This document shows positions 1 to 8,074 of a stretch of DNA of 64,000 nucleotides, one piece after another. Both the position numbers and the translations under genes were made by a program. The stretch comes from Lewinella sp. 4G2 (GTDB taxonomy: Bacteria > Bacteroidota > Bacteroidia > Chitinophagales > Saprospiraceae). Each line of letters begins with the position of its first letter. Position 1 is the first letter of the stretch. Below the pieces are notes generated by a model. It was not told the DNA's origin, did not search any database, and saw only the letters and a list, made by a program, of their open reading frames with translations. Location of the stretch: positions 1-64,000 of the forward strand of contig NZ_LVWJ02000014.1 of assembly GCF_001625015.1 (NCBI RefSeq). Direction: 5' to 3'.

Positions 1-96
<96 letters not shown>

Positions 97-471
97 AAAG
101 TTCTTATAACTACACCCTAAGGTGCAGCCTGTTATTTCGAACGTACCGAGTAGAGTTCAATGCTGTTATTGATTAAACTAAATTAATTGTCAGGGCCTGT
201 ATTGTTTCCAAAATCTTAACCTTTACTACCCCAAAGAGCAGCAAAAGCAGATTGTCTAATTCTATAAATACGGCGTTTGAACCTCGCCTACCATTGATGT
301 CAAAGATCGTTGCGTCAAGTTGTATCCCAATCCGTCAAGTAACGACTGCTTAAAATCGTACTAGTTGAATGTTATCGCTACCCAAGTGAGTGGGCTTGAC
401 TGACCTGCTAATTGTAACCGTCAAGGTTATTTAAGCAGCTTGTTTCGTTCGCCTTGCTTTCAAAGCGGGTG
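97..471 (-). other. 16S rRNA leader region
   Basis: About 370 nt between the mature 16S end and the nearest promoter-like element. It is A+T richer than the surrounding coding DNA and has no credible ORF. It would be transcribed as the rRNA leader, where antitermination and processing signals usually sit; none could be assigned by eye. Confidence 0.6.
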
Positions 472-502
472 CAAAATTACAACCCTTTCTTTTACTGTGC
501 AA
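472..502 (-). promoter_or_regulatory. rRNA promoter, proximal (P1)
   Basis: On the minus strand a TTG (502-500) is followed after 20 bp by TAATTTTG (479-472). This matches the Bacteroidota primary-sigma promoter (-33 TTG, -7 TAnnTTTG). Predicted start is 4-5 nt further, near 467. Position upstream of 16S supports the role; spacing and consensus are seen directly. Confidence 0.6.
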
Positions 503-585
503 CACTTATATGAAAGTTTCTCAAAATAATTTGCCGAAGCAAACCAAAGCAAACTCTCAACTCATCACCCTTCGTTAAGGGGCCG

Positions 586-593
586 CAAAGATA
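586..593 (-). promoter_or_regulatory. rRNA promoter -7 element (P2)
   Basis: Minus strand TATCTTTG followed by CGGCCCC. The best upstream TTG (621-619) is 25 bp away, longer than usual, so this copy may be weaker. It shares the TTTGCGGCC start region with P3 and with the tRNA-Gln promoter. Confidence 0.45.
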
Positions 594-730
594 AGGTCTT
601 CGCCTTTAGCTTTCCTAACAACATTGTACTTTTTAAGAAAGTTTTATTGTTAGATCGAACAACTCGCTTAGAGCGGTCGTACAACTAAGGTTTCAAGCTT
701 ATCAGCGAGGCGTTTCTCGCTAACGGGCCG

Positions 731-762
731 CAAAGATACAGTGAAGATGATGACCTGCACAA
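731..762 (-). promoter_or_regulatory. rRNA promoter (P3)
   Basis: Minus strand TTG (762-760), 21-bp spacer, TATCTTTG (738-731), then CGGCCCG. Good fit to the Bacteroidota consensus. It lies about 140 bp upstream of P2, in a series of similar elements. Confidence 0.6.
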
Positions 763-866
763 GGTGTAGATGAAAATAGATTCATCTTTTTTTACTGGCT
801 GCCTCACGTTACGTTCGGGTGCTTCACCACACTCATTTGAAGGGACGTTTCCCTCTGGGCGGACAG

Positions 867-898
867 CAAAGATACGTCGCTCCACCGCATATTTGCAA
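867..898 (-). promoter_or_regulatory. rRNA promoter (P4)
   Basis: Minus strand TTG (898-896), 21-bp spacer, TATCTTTG (874-867), then CTGTCCGCCC. Same spacing as P3. Region 860-990 has no credible gene, so the role is probably in rRNA transcription. Confidence 0.55.
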
Positions 899-995
899 GT
901 AGTTTGGGCTTAGTAATAAAGGTGCCTACACACTGTCTAGCTTCCTTTCTGCTGGAGCCCCCGTATTCCCTACTTACTTTGCACCTGCGGCCGCG

Positions 996-1003
996 CAAAA
1001 TTA
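996..1003 (-). promoter_or_regulatory. Possible fifth rRNA -7 element (P5)
   Basis: Minus strand TAATTTTG followed by CGCGGCCGC, the same G+C-rich start region as the other stable-RNA promoters here. No TTG at the right distance, and the upstream DNA is the left arm of the long palindrome, so this copy is uncertain. Nearby 981-996 resembles the dispersed 17-mer with mismatches. Confidence 0.3.
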
Positions 1004-1005
1004 TT

Positions 1006-1174
1006 CTAGTGGTCTGTCAAGCTTAAGTTTTCAGGTGACCTGATGCGTCTTTTCGCCGCTAGCTTCGTTACTCGAATCCTCATTTAGCTACGGCTAAACT
1101 CCGGTTCGAGTGCCTCACTAGCAACGAAAATCCATCATCATTCTACCTGAAATTAAACATTGACAGACCACTAG
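1006..1174. repeat. 169-bp imperfect palindrome
   Basis: Outer arms 1006-1036 and 1145-1174 are nearly perfect inverted repeats (CTAGTGGTCTGTCAA against TTGACAGACCACTAG, plus CAGGT/ACCTG). Pairing continues inward (TTTTCG / CGAAAA, GCTAG / CTAGC, ACTCGAA / TTCGAGT) to a tip TTAGCTACGGCTAA at 1084-1097. The right arm contains the crtY stop codon (1171-1173). It could be a MITE-like insertion or a strong hairpin separating the carotenoid operon from the rRNA promoters. No ORF and no target duplication were identified. Confidence 0.8.
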
Positions 1175-2307
1175 CGCAGTGCTTCCAGGACGAACGACTT
1201 GCCAAATTCGCGGATATTGGTCGTAGACATGATGGCCAATTCTTCCGTAAAATCTGACTCTCCATTTAGAAATGCGAGTAAACGCGGCGTGGGGTTGGCG
1301 CTAAAGAGGTCCAGGAATATCTGATCGCCGCGCAGCCGGTTATGCTGAAGTAGACCGAGTATGGTCGCATCATAATAAAGATCACGCCGACGCCAGGGTT
1401 TTGGCGCCCGGGAGGGGAAGGATTTAGCAAGCGCTCCCAATTGCCGCTGCATACCGTAGAAGGTATAGCCCGTACTGGGCCTGGCGGCTCCTCCCCGCAA
1501 ACCGATGTAGGTAAGGTTGCCTTCGGAAGTAGGAAAGGGATAGGTCGTCATGGGAATATTCCCCTGCTCAACGTGTTTGACTGTATAGGCCCCTTCTGTC
1601 CAGTGCGCCGCTATGTACTGAGATAGTATTTCGTCGTAAGCTTCTGATGTCAAGTGATTGTTACTGAAGATAGCTACTTCCACTAGTGCCTCGGTGGAGC
1701 TGGTCGGCAGCACGTACAGAAACCTCGTCTCATCGTGCTGTGGTGTCCTGAAGTCCATTAGTGCCGCAACGGCCGGGTCAAACACCGGCTCTTCCGTTTT
1801 GATGATCCACCCCTTGAAGTGTTGATCGAGGTAAGGTTGCTTGATCTGGCGCGGCCGCAGGTGCAGGGGTAAGGACGAGTAAGCGTGGGTAACGCGGTAC
1901 GATTGCCCCCCACTCGTAAAGTGGACAAATTCTTCGGCGGAGGTGATGTTCTCCGCGCGGTCAGTGAGACGGGTAACCACCCCTGCCGCATCAATAACTT
2001 TATTGACGTGCGCGTAGAAGTCGCTACTGCGGATCAACTTATACTGATAGGGCGCTAGCTCACAAATTAGATCGCGCTCATTGTCATGCACGGTAACCGT
2101 ATCCCATCGGTGGTGAACGAGTGATTCAAACGGGCCCGGCTCAGCTTCCCAAAACGACCAGGTACGGTCGTATTTATTTTTCCTCCCCGCCGGGTCGACC
2201 AGCAACACTTTCTTATCGGCCAACTTACCCGCTTCGATGAGGTGGTACAGTAGCGATAGTCCGGCCAGCCCACCCCCAAGTACTGCAATGTCGAAATCGG
2301 TATTCAC
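1171..2307 (-). CDS. crtY: Lycopene beta-cyclase (CrtY family)
   Basis: A flavoprotein of 378 aa that would cyclise the ends of lycopene to beta-ionone rings. Visible: an N-terminal dinucleotide-binding motif (GGGLAGLSLLYHL, residues 11-23), a DRTWSFW motif near residue 48 typical of CrtY, and a GLRGGAARPSTGYTF segment near residue 270 matching the conserved GxRxGxxxPTTGYS region. Length is usual for CrtY. It starts with GTG, overlapping the TGA of the upstream gene in a GTGA junction, so translation is probably coupled. It is the last gene of the carotenoid operon, and its stop lies in the 169-bp palindrome. A one-mismatch copy of the dispersed 17-mer is inside it at 1848-1864. Confidence 0.93.
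   Translation of the reverse strand: MNTDFDIAVLGGGLAGLSLLYHLIEAGKLADKKVLLVDPAGRKNKYDRTWSFWEAEPGPFESLVHHRWDTVTVHDNERDLICELAPYQYKLIRSSDFYAHVNKVIDAAGVVTRLTDRAENITSAEEFVHFTSGGQSYRVTHAYSSLPLHLRPRQIKQPYLDQHFKGWIIKTEEPVFDPAVAALMDFRTPQHDETRFLYVLPTSSTEALVEVAIFSNNHLTSEAYDEILSQYIAAHWTEGAYTVKHVEQGNIPMTTYPFPTSEGNLTYIGLRGGAARPSTGYTFYGMQRQLGALAKSFPSRAPKPWRRRDLYYDATILGLLQHNRLRGDQIFLDLFSANPTPRLLAFLNGESDFTEELAIMSTTNIREFGKSFVLEALR
1848..1864 (+). repeat. Dispersed 17-mer, one mismatch
   Basis: GGCGCGGCCGCAGGTGC differs from the consensus GGCGCTGCCGCRGGTGC at one base. Within crtY. Confidence 0.5.
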
Positions 2308-3011
2308 AGCATTAAATTTAGCACAACGAAGAAGAACAGCTGGGCGAAAAAGTAAACCAACAGCAAAGGGCTCCTAAAACGAATGCCGAGTAAGTGGAGC
2401 GGCAGGGAAATCGCAAAGGCGATGGCCGCCCAGGCCAAGTAGTTTTGTAGTGGAATTTCCACGGCTGCCCAGGACCAGTAATCCAACTCGATGGCAACTG
2501 GCTCGATCACGACATCATACAGTGCAGTAAGGATGCCTGCTATCAGGGCGGCGAATACGGATCGCACTAAAAATGAGCGTTCCTGGCGCCGAGGAACACC
2601 GACCAAGCGAATGGCCACTTCATTGCAGGCGAGCGTAAGGGCACACCAGTTCAGGGCAATGACGAAGGGCACGCCCAACCATTGCGCCCACATCGTGGGG
2701 CCGTAGGTATACTCGCCAAAGATGGCTCCCGTAGCTACACCCACCGCTTCCATCGTGAACGTAAAAACGTAAGCCACCACCAGCCACCAAAGCAGGGCGG
2801 TATCCTGATTTCTTTTTTGAATCGCGTAAAGCAAAAGCCCGTTGAGTACCAGGAGCAGGCCATCAGTAGTGTAGCGCGTTACCGGTAGTACGGCTGGCAG
2901 CAAATGAGCTAGGGTTCCGGAAGCAAAAGCAAAGATCAGAAATACCTTCAGATAGAATTCGAATCCAGAAGCCTTAGTGGCTGCTGGACGGGTAGTGCTC
3001 GGTTGATCCAC
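2304..3011 (-). CDS. cruF: Carotenoid biosynthesis protein, CruF-like (DUF422)
   Basis: A 235-aa integral membrane protein with about seven hydrophobic segments (for example around residues 24-45, 50-65, 72-95 and at the C-terminus). Its sequence character and place between crtB and crtY match the DUF422 family, whose CruF/CruF-like members hydrate the acyclic psi end (C-1',2' hydratase). Together with CrtY this would give monocyclic carotenoids with one hydroxylated acyclic end. Start is GTG at 3011. It is 11 bp downstream of crtB and overlaps crtY by 4 bp. Family assignment is good; the exact reaction is inferred from context. Confidence 0.8.
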   Translation of the reverse strand: MDQPSTTRPAATKASGFEFYLKVFLIFAFASGTLAHLLPAVLPVTRYTTDGLLLVLNGLLLYAIQKRNQDTALLWWLVVAYVFTFTMEAVGVATGAIFGEYTYGPTMWAQWLGVPFVIALNWCALTLACNEVAIRLVGVPRRQERSFLVRSVFAALIAGILTALYDVVIEPVAIELDYWSWAAVEIPLQNYLAWAAIAFAISLPLHLLGIRFRSPLLLVYFFAQLFFFVVLNLML

Positions 3012-3022
3012 GTATACCTACT

Positions 3023-3859
3023 TTACAATAGGTTGAACTGGTGCTTTACCGCTGAACTGGCCAGCAGGTAGACCTTGCGTGTATCCGGCACCCGGATCCG
3101 TTCGTCCGCTACCTGCTTAGCGGGAGATTTTTTGATCTTCTGGAACAGCTTCGTGTAATAGACGTAGGCCAGGTAAACCCCCAGCCGGGCAGAACTGGGC
3201 AACTGCTTGATGCCCTCGTAGCCGTGGTCGAAGTCAAGTTTGATATCTTCTTCGATTTCAGTTTTGATCTCGTTGGTGAACTGGTTAAAATCCACCCCGG
3301 GGAAGTAGACCCGGCCTCTCTCTTCGTAATCACTCTTGATGTCGCGAAGGAAGTTGATCTTCTGAAATGCGGAACCCAGCGCGCAAGCTGCGTCTTTTAG
3401 TCTTTCGTACTCTGCATCGTCACCGTCCACGAATACTTTGAGGCACATTAACCCCACTACTTCGGCACTACCATATATATAGGTCTTGTACAGACCATCG
3501 TGGTAGCGGCTGAACTCCAGGTCCATTGCCATACTATCCAGGAAAGGATCGATCAGGTCGCGACCAATTCCGTAGCGATTAGCCACCTCCTGAAAGGCTT
3601 GCAGTACCGGGTTCAGACTTATACCGTCTTCAATGGCCGCATAGGTATCTTCCCGGAACTTATTCAACAACTTTGCCTTATCGTGGCCGTGAAAGGTATC
3701 CACGATCTCATCCGCAAACCGGACGAACCCATACACGCCGTAGATCGGTGCGCGCAGGGGTTTATCAAATACCCGGATGCCCAGACTAAAGCTGGTGCTG
3801 TAGCGGCGGGTGATCAGCGATGCGCACTCGCGGCAAGTTTGTTGGTAAAGACTAAGCAT
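3023..3859 (-). CDS. crtB: Phytoene synthase
   Basis: Joins two geranylgeranyl diphosphates into phytoene. The 278-aa protein has both Asp-rich Mg-diphosphate motifs: DEIVD in the segment FVRFADEIVDTFHG (residues ~46-59) and DIKSD in the segment FLRDIKSDYEERGRVYFP (~170-187), plus the conserved RRYSTSF near residue 18. Length is normal for bacterial CrtB. The ATG start overlaps the end of crtI by 8 bp. It is the second gene of the carotenoid operon. Confidence 0.95.
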   Translation of the reverse strand: MLSLYQQTCRECASLITRRYSTSFSLGIRVFDKPLRAPIYGVYGFVRFADEIVDTFHGHDKAKLLNKFREDTYAAIEDGISLNPVLQAFQEVANRYGIGRDLIDPFLDSMAMDLEFSRYHDGLYKTYIYGSAEVVGLMCLKVFVDGDDAEYERLKDAACALGSAFQKINFLRDIKSDYEERGRVYFPGVDFNQFTNEIKTEIEEDIKLDFDHGYEGIKQLPSSARLGVYLAYVYYTKLFQKIKKSPAKQVADERIRVPDTRKVYLLASSAVKHQFNLL

Positions 3860-5375
3860 TGATCGGTGTGGGCTGAGGTTTAGAGGAAATATCTTTAGCG
3901 CCGGTCAGGCTCTGGTGGACATCGCGGGCGACGACTTCCCCGGAGATGATACTGGGTGGCATCCCCGGCCCGGGGGTCGTTAGTTGCCCCGTGTACCATA
4001 AGTTGTCCAACTTTTTACTGCGGAGCTTTGGCTTGAGGAAAGCCGTCTGGGTCAGGGTATTGGCCAGGCCGTAGGCATTACCACGGTAAGCGTTGTAGTC
4101 CTCCTTGAATTCTTTGTGGGCAAAGGCGCGTTTGTACACAACGTGTGGGCGGATGTCCACCCCGGTACGTTCGGCGAAACGGTCGCACATCAGGTTCCAA
4201 TACTTCTCCCGTTGTTCTTCGGTATCCTCAATTTCGGCGGCGAGTGGCAGCAGGAAGAACAGATTTTCGTGACCCGCAGGGGCAACGGAGGCGTCCGTTA
4301 CCGAAGGCGCGCATACGTAGAAAAGAGGATCTTCGGGCCAGGCGGGCTCCGTGTAGATCTCGTGGGCGTGCTGGTTGAAATCAGCGTCGAAGAACAACGT
4401 GTGGTGGTGCAGATCAGGAATGCGCCGGTTCACACCTACGTAGAAGAGCAGGCTGGAGGGTGCCATAACCCGCTTACTCCAGTATTTTTCTGAGTAGACG
4501 CGGTCCGCCGGTTCCAGCACCTGTTGCTCGAAATGGTGGTAGTCCGCACTATTGATGAGTACACCGGTGGCGAAGGTGGTCCCATCACTGGTGGTCACGG
4601 ATTCCACCGTGCCATTAGAAGTACGTACGGATTCCACCGCAGCACCTGCAATGATCTCCACGCCAAGGTTCTTGACGACGGCGACCATTCCTTCAATGAT
4701 CTTATGCATCCCACCCATCGGGTACCAGGTGCCGAGTTCAAGGTCGGCGTAATTCATGAGACTGTACAGTGCCGGTGTATTGGCGGGCGTTGCCCCAAGA
4801 AACAGGACCGGAAACTCAAGCAGTTCCCTCAATTGAGGGTGCTTAAAAAGCTTACGTACGTAGCTGGACATGTCCGTCAGCATCTGCAACTTCATGGCAG
4901 CCTTGACGACGCGGAAGTCAGCAAAATCCAATATGCTGTGTCCTGGCTTCTGGACGAATTCCCCCAAGCCTACGCGGTACTTATACTCTGCTTCACTGAG
5001 GAATTGCTTCAGGTTAGCGGAGCTACCGGGTTCTAACCGCTCGAACAAGGCGTACAGTTCTTCCGTGCTGGCGGGGACATCCATCCGGTCGCCCTTCCCA
5101 AAGTAGATCTCGTAGCTGGGGTCTAAGCGCACCAGGTTGTAGTGCTCGCTGGCCGATGAGCCGAAGTCGTTGAAGAAATCTTCAAAGACCTGGGGCATCC
5201 AGTACCAGCTGGGGCCCATATCGAATTGGAAGCCTTCTGCCGCGAAGGTGCGGGCCCGGCCGCCGAGGCCTTCGTTCTTTTCGAGGATGCGTACGGCGTA
5301 GCCCTCGCGCGCCAAGTAAGCGGCGGCGGAAAGGCCGGAAAAACCGGCGCCTACGATGGTGATCTGAGTCTTCAA
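3852..5375 (-). CDS. crtI: Phytoene desaturase (CrtI family)
   Basis: FAD-dependent desaturase of 507 aa converting phytoene toward lycopene. The N-terminus has the Rossmann motif GAGFSGLSAAAYLAREG (residues 9-25) and the following GLGGRARTF; the C-terminal FAD-contact region contains TGQLTTPGPGMPPSIISGE, a CrtI signature. The assigned start is TTG (5375-5373), directly before KTQITIVGAG, where CrtI proteins normally begin; no better ATG is present. It is the first gene of the operon crtI-crtB-cruF-crtY and lies 91 bp after pth on the same strand. CrtD-type paralogues share this fold, but adjacency to crtB favours CrtI. Confidence 0.93.
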   Translation of the reverse strand: MKTQITIVGAGFSGLSAAAYLAREGYAVRILEKNEGLGGRARTFAAEGFQFDMGPSWYWMPQVFEDFFNDFGSSASEHYNLVRLDPSYEIYFGKGDRMDVPASTEELYALFERLEPGSSANLKQFLSEAEYKYRVGLGEFVQKPGHSILDFADFRVVKAAMKLQMLTDMSSYVRKLFKHPQLRELLEFPVLFLGATPANTPALYSLMNYADLELGTWYPMGGMHKIIEGMVAVVKNLGVEIIAGAAVESVRTSNGTVESVTTSDGTTFATGVLINSADYHHFEQQVLEPADRVYSEKYWSKRVMAPSSLLFYVGVNRRIPDLHHHTLFFDADFNQHAHEIYTEPAWPEDPLFYVCAPSVTDASVAPAGHENLFFLLPLAAEIEDTEEQREKYWNLMCDRFAERTGVDIRPHVVYKRAFAHKEFKEDYNAYRGNAYGLANTLTQTAFLKPKLRSKKLDNLWYTGQLTTPGPGMPPSIISGEVVARDVHQSLTGAKDISSKPQPTPINA

Positions 5376-5466
5376 GCGGGGTGGTTATGCTGCTTCCTAA
5401 CCACACACGTTCAAACAGGTTTGGCAAATGGGCGACGGACTTGGCCGCATTCCCGCTTAGGTTCCT

Positions 5467-6147
5467 TCAATCCGGACCGCCTTCAGAGCCAGCGGGAGGG
5501 GCTTGCTTGGCTTTTTTCTTTTTCTTCCCGCCGTTGTTGAATTTATTCATGGTATTCTGCAGCCCGTGGCCACAAAAACTGAGGACGGTTTCCCCCGCGG
5601 TCTTGATCAAATCTGATAAGCCCTCCCGTTCTTTCGTCGTCCACTCACCCAGGACGTACTTGACTTGCTCACCGGGGTGAAAGTCGCGGCCAATCCCACA
5701 GCGCAGCCGGGCGTAATTGTTGCCGCCGTTAAGCTGGTCAATGGATTTGAGACCATTGTGCCCGGCGTCCGCTCCTTTTCCCCGCAAGCGGAGCTGGGCG
5801 AAGTCCAGGTGTAAGTCATCAACAACAACGAGCAGGTTCTCTTTGGGAATGTTTTCTTTCTGTAACCAGTAGCGAACCGCCTTGCCACTAAGGTTCATAA
5901 AAGTATCCGGCTTGAGCAGTAGTACCTGTTTGCCCCGGTGCTTGATGCGCGCCATCTTGCCGTGGCTGACGTCGGACCATTCCTCCGCTAAAGCATCCAG
6001 CACTTTAAATCCAATGTTGTGGCGCGTCTCTTCGTACTTGGCACCGGGGTTACCGAGGCCAACAATCAGGAATTTCATCTCGGGAGGGGTATTGTCCGCT
6101 GCGGTAGGCTGGTGAGCCCCAAATAGGTTGCGCAGAAAGTTGAGCAT
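5467..6147 (-). CDS. pth: Peptidyl-tRNA hydrolase
   Basis: Releases tRNA from prematurely dropped peptidyl-tRNA. The core begins at residue 24 (MKFLIVGLGNPG) and shows the family motifs GNPGAKYEETRHNIGF with the catalytic His, and GKGADAGHNGLKS. The 23-residue N-terminal extension (MLNFLRNLFGAHQ...) and a Lys-rich C-terminal tail (GGKKKKKAKQ) are additions. The upstream sequence is TACCTTTG-CCCC-ATG, which would place the transcript start on the first ATG at 6147; this supports the long form as a leaderless start. The inner ATG at 6078 is the alternative. Confidence 0.93.
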   Translation of the reverse strand: MLNFLRNLFGAHQPTAADNTPPEMKFLIVGLGNPGAKYEETRHNIGFKVLDALAEEWSDVSHGKMARIKHRGKQVLLLKPDTFMNLSGKAVRYWLQKENIPKENLLVVVDDLHLDFAQLRLRGKGADAGHNGLKSIDQLNGGNNYARLRCGIGRDFHPGEQVKYVLGEWTTKEREGLSDLIKTAGETVLSFCGHGLQNTMNKFNNGGKKKKKAKQAPPAGSEGGPD

Positions 6148-6151
6148 GGGG

Positions 6152-6159
6152 CAAAGGTA
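6152..6159 (-). promoter_or_regulatory. Promoter -7 element of pth, leaderless geometry
   Basis: Minus strand TACCTTTG ends 4 nt before the pth ATG (6147). The Bacteroidota -7 element normally lies about 4-5 nt before the transcript start, so the mRNA should begin at or within a base of the AUG. Same geometry at 38855, 44192 and 62598. Confidence 0.55.
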
Positions 6160-6179
6160 GTTCGGAGGCTACTAGTTTT

Positions 6180-6250
6180 GAGTTGCAAGTATCGAGTTTC
6201 GAGTACAAGTACTCACTACTTGACACTCGCAACTCGCCACTCGCTACTAC
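6180..6250. repeat. Palindromic array of 7-bp units
   Basis: Left half reads GAGTTGC AAGTATC GAGTTTC GAGTACA; right half reads ACTTGAC ACTCGCA ACTCGCC ACTCGCT, i.e. degenerate heptamers that reverse-complement each other. The transcript could fold into one long hairpin. It fills the pth-phhA gap and includes the phhA stop codon (6247-6249). Related arrays at 8625, 25028 and 58366 use other units. Confidence 0.75.
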
Positions 6251-6981
6251 TCACTCCACCGAACCGCCAACTTATCGACCACCGCCCATAGCTCGGAGAA
6301 ATCGTTGATGGCAAAGTATTTATTCTGTACTTCCGAGATGACGAAATCCTGAGCTAGGACTGCATCCAGGTCAAAATCCACTATCTCTACTTTGGAGTCG
6401 TTGAACACATGGAGCACTTCGGAATAGCTACTACAGATACCGGCGCCGTAAACTTTTAAACCGTCCGCTTGGCGGATGACGCCGAATTCGATAGTGAACC
6501 AGTACAAGCGTTGAAGCTGCGTCACCTTTTCTTCGTTCGCGTGGTACTTAACGCCGAGTGCCCCTAATTTCTGGGCGAAACTGGCGTAATCTGCATTGAG
6601 GTATAGGGGGATATGCCCGAAGATGTCGTGAAACATATCCGGCTCCTCGAGGTAATCCAGTTGGTCTTCTCCCCGCAACCAGGTGCTGGAACAGAAGCGT
6701 TTGGTGGAGAGTAAACCGAAAAATTCGTCCACCGGCAGAAATCCGGGGACTACCTTAATGGACCAACCATGCGCCGCCTTCAATTGCTCGTTCAAATTTT
6801 CGAAACGTGGTGGATGAGTGGGGGAGATGACGGGATGCAGTGCCCGGACGCAAGCGTTGTATTCTTCGCAAGCGTACTTTTCAAGCACTTCTAGTTGCCG
6901 CTCCGTAAGGGTTTTCCAAACGGCGTAGTCGGCGGGGGTATAAGCGTCATAATCCTGGTAAGGGCTGAGGGTAGCGGTCAT
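6247..6981 (-). CDS. phhA: Phenylalanine 4-monooxygenase
   Basis: Non-haem iron, tetrahydropterin-dependent enzyme that hydroxylates phenylalanine to tyrosine. The 244-aa form shows the iron ligands in EPDMFHDIFGHIPL (two His) and in RLYWFTIEFGV (Glu), plus the usual C-terminal GAGICSSYSE segment. The ATG at 6981 (MTATLSPYQDYDAYTP) is chosen because a -7-like TATCTTTA lies at 7016-7009, so the longer frame to 7071 would start upstream of the transcript. Length then matches bacterial PhhA. It is followed by the heptamer array. Confidence 0.93.
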   Translation of the reverse strand: MTATLSPYQDYDAYTPADYAVWKTLTERQLEVLEKYACEEYNACVRALHPVISPTHPPRFENLNEQLKAAHGWSIKVVPGFLPVDEFFGLLSTKRFCSSTWLRGEDQLDYLEEPDMFHDIFGHIPLYLNADYASFAQKLGALGVKYHANEEKVTQLQRLYWFTIEFGVIRQADGLKVYGAGICSSYSEVLHVFNDSKVEIVDFDLDAVLAQDFVISEVQNKYFAINDFSELWAVVDKLAVRWSE

Positions 6982-7103
6982 GATCGGTCCGTTTTGGTAC
7001 TGATAGAATAAAGATAGCGTGGCAAATGTTGTCTTGCTAACTTTATTTTTCGAATCGTCCCTCGCGCACAATTCTCACCCCGTAAAAGTGGCCTCACTCC
7101 GTA

Positions 7104-7143
7104 AAAAAAGCGTGGCTAGCCATCTTGGCCAGTCACGCTTTTC
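7104..7143. terminator. Bidirectional intrinsic terminator
   Basis: A long stem (AAAAGCGTGGCTAGCCA against TTGGCCAGTCACGCTTTT) with A-run on one side and T-run on the other. On the minus strand it lies just downstream of the pyrH stop and would end the pyrH transcript before the phhA promoter. Confidence 0.85.
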
Positions 7144-7164
7144 CCGATAACGTCTATGCTGAAA

Positions 7165-7878
7165 TCAGTTCGTCACGAGGGTCCCCACCGATTCTCCGAA
7201 CATGATCTTCCGCAAGTTGGAAGGCTCGTTGATATCAAAAACAATGATTGGCAGGTTGTTCTCCGCGCAGAGGGCGAAAGCTGCCTGGTCCATGATCCGA
7301 AGATTCTTGTTCATCACTTCCTTAAAGGTGATCGTCTCGTATTTCTCCGCGGTCGGGTCTTTCTCCGGGTCGGCCGTGTAAATACCATCTACGCGTGTCC
7401 CCTTCAAAATGACGTCGGCCTTGATCTCGTTGGCGCGAAGTGCGGCGGCGGAGTCGGTCGTAAAGTAAGGGTTACCGGTGCCGGCGCTGAAGATCACTAC
7501 CCTCCCCTTCTCCAGGTGGCGCATCGTACGGCGGCGGATGTACGGCTCGGCAATCTGCTCCATTTTGATGGCGGAGATCAGGCGGGTAAACACGCCGTGG
7601 GTTTCCATCATGCTTTGCAGCGCCATCCCGTTGATGACCGTGGCGAGCATGCCCATGTAATCACCCTGGGTCCGTTCGACGCCCGATTCCGCGGCGCTCA
7701 GGCCCCGGAAGATGTTGCCGCCCCCAATCACCACGGCTACCTCCACACCAATGGTCACCAATTCCTTGATTTGCTTCGTGTAGTAGGTCAGCATTTTCGG
7801 GTCGATACCGTATTGTTGGTCACCCATCAGGGTCTCACCACTCAATTTCAGCATCACTCTTTTGTACTTCAGGGCCAT
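7165..7878 (-). CDS. pyrH: Uridylate (UMP) kinase
   Basis: Phosphorylates UMP to UDP in pyrimidine nucleotide synthesis. The 237-aa protein has the amino-acid-kinase features: [15 protein letters not shown] at the N-terminus, [11 protein letters not shown] near residue 50, [16 protein letters not shown] (uridylate-specific region) and the [16 protein letters not shown] segment. Length is typical. A TACCTTCG element lies at 7904-7897, giving a leader of only ~15 nt. Monocistronic in this window, with a strong terminator behind it. Confidence 0.97.
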   Translation of the reverse strand: MALKYKRVMLKLSGETLMGDQQYGIDPKMLTYYTKQIKELVTIGVEVAVVIGGGNIFRGLSAAESGVERTQGDYMGMLATVINGMALQSMMETHGVFTRLISAIKMEQIAEPYIRRRTMRHLEKGRVVIFSAGTGNPYFTTDSAAALRANEIKADVILKGTRVDGIYTADPEKDPTAEKYETITFKEVMNKNLRIMDQAAFALCAENNLPIIVFDINEPSNLRKIMFGESVGTLVTN

Positions 7879-7964
7879 TTATGGGGGATTGTGGCGCGAA
7901 GGTAAAAGATTCGTACCGTAGCAGTAGCCCAATGGCCAACCAACTTCTACCCACTGCTCATTTT

Positions 7965-7981
7965 GGCGCTGCCGCGGGTGC
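7965..7981 (+). repeat. Dispersed 17-mer (intergenic)
   Basis: Exact GGCGCTGCCGCGGGTGC in the divergent spacer between pyrH and the lipoprotein gene at 8075. Confidence 0.85.
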
Positions 7982-8074
7982 GGAGTAAGTAGGGGCCTAA
8001 AAGACATACCTTCGCCACCGGATCGACGTTAGTCATTAGGGACGATTACCTGACACCCGAAAACCGTACTCACT

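Noticed and set aside
981-997. 17-mer-like sequence GCACCTGCGGCCGCGC
   Set aside because: It has two mismatches and coincides with the G+C-rich start region of promoter P5, so similarity may be accidental.
7156-7905. 249-aa frame antisense to pyrH
   Set aside because: pyrH on the other strand has all family motifs; this frame has none.
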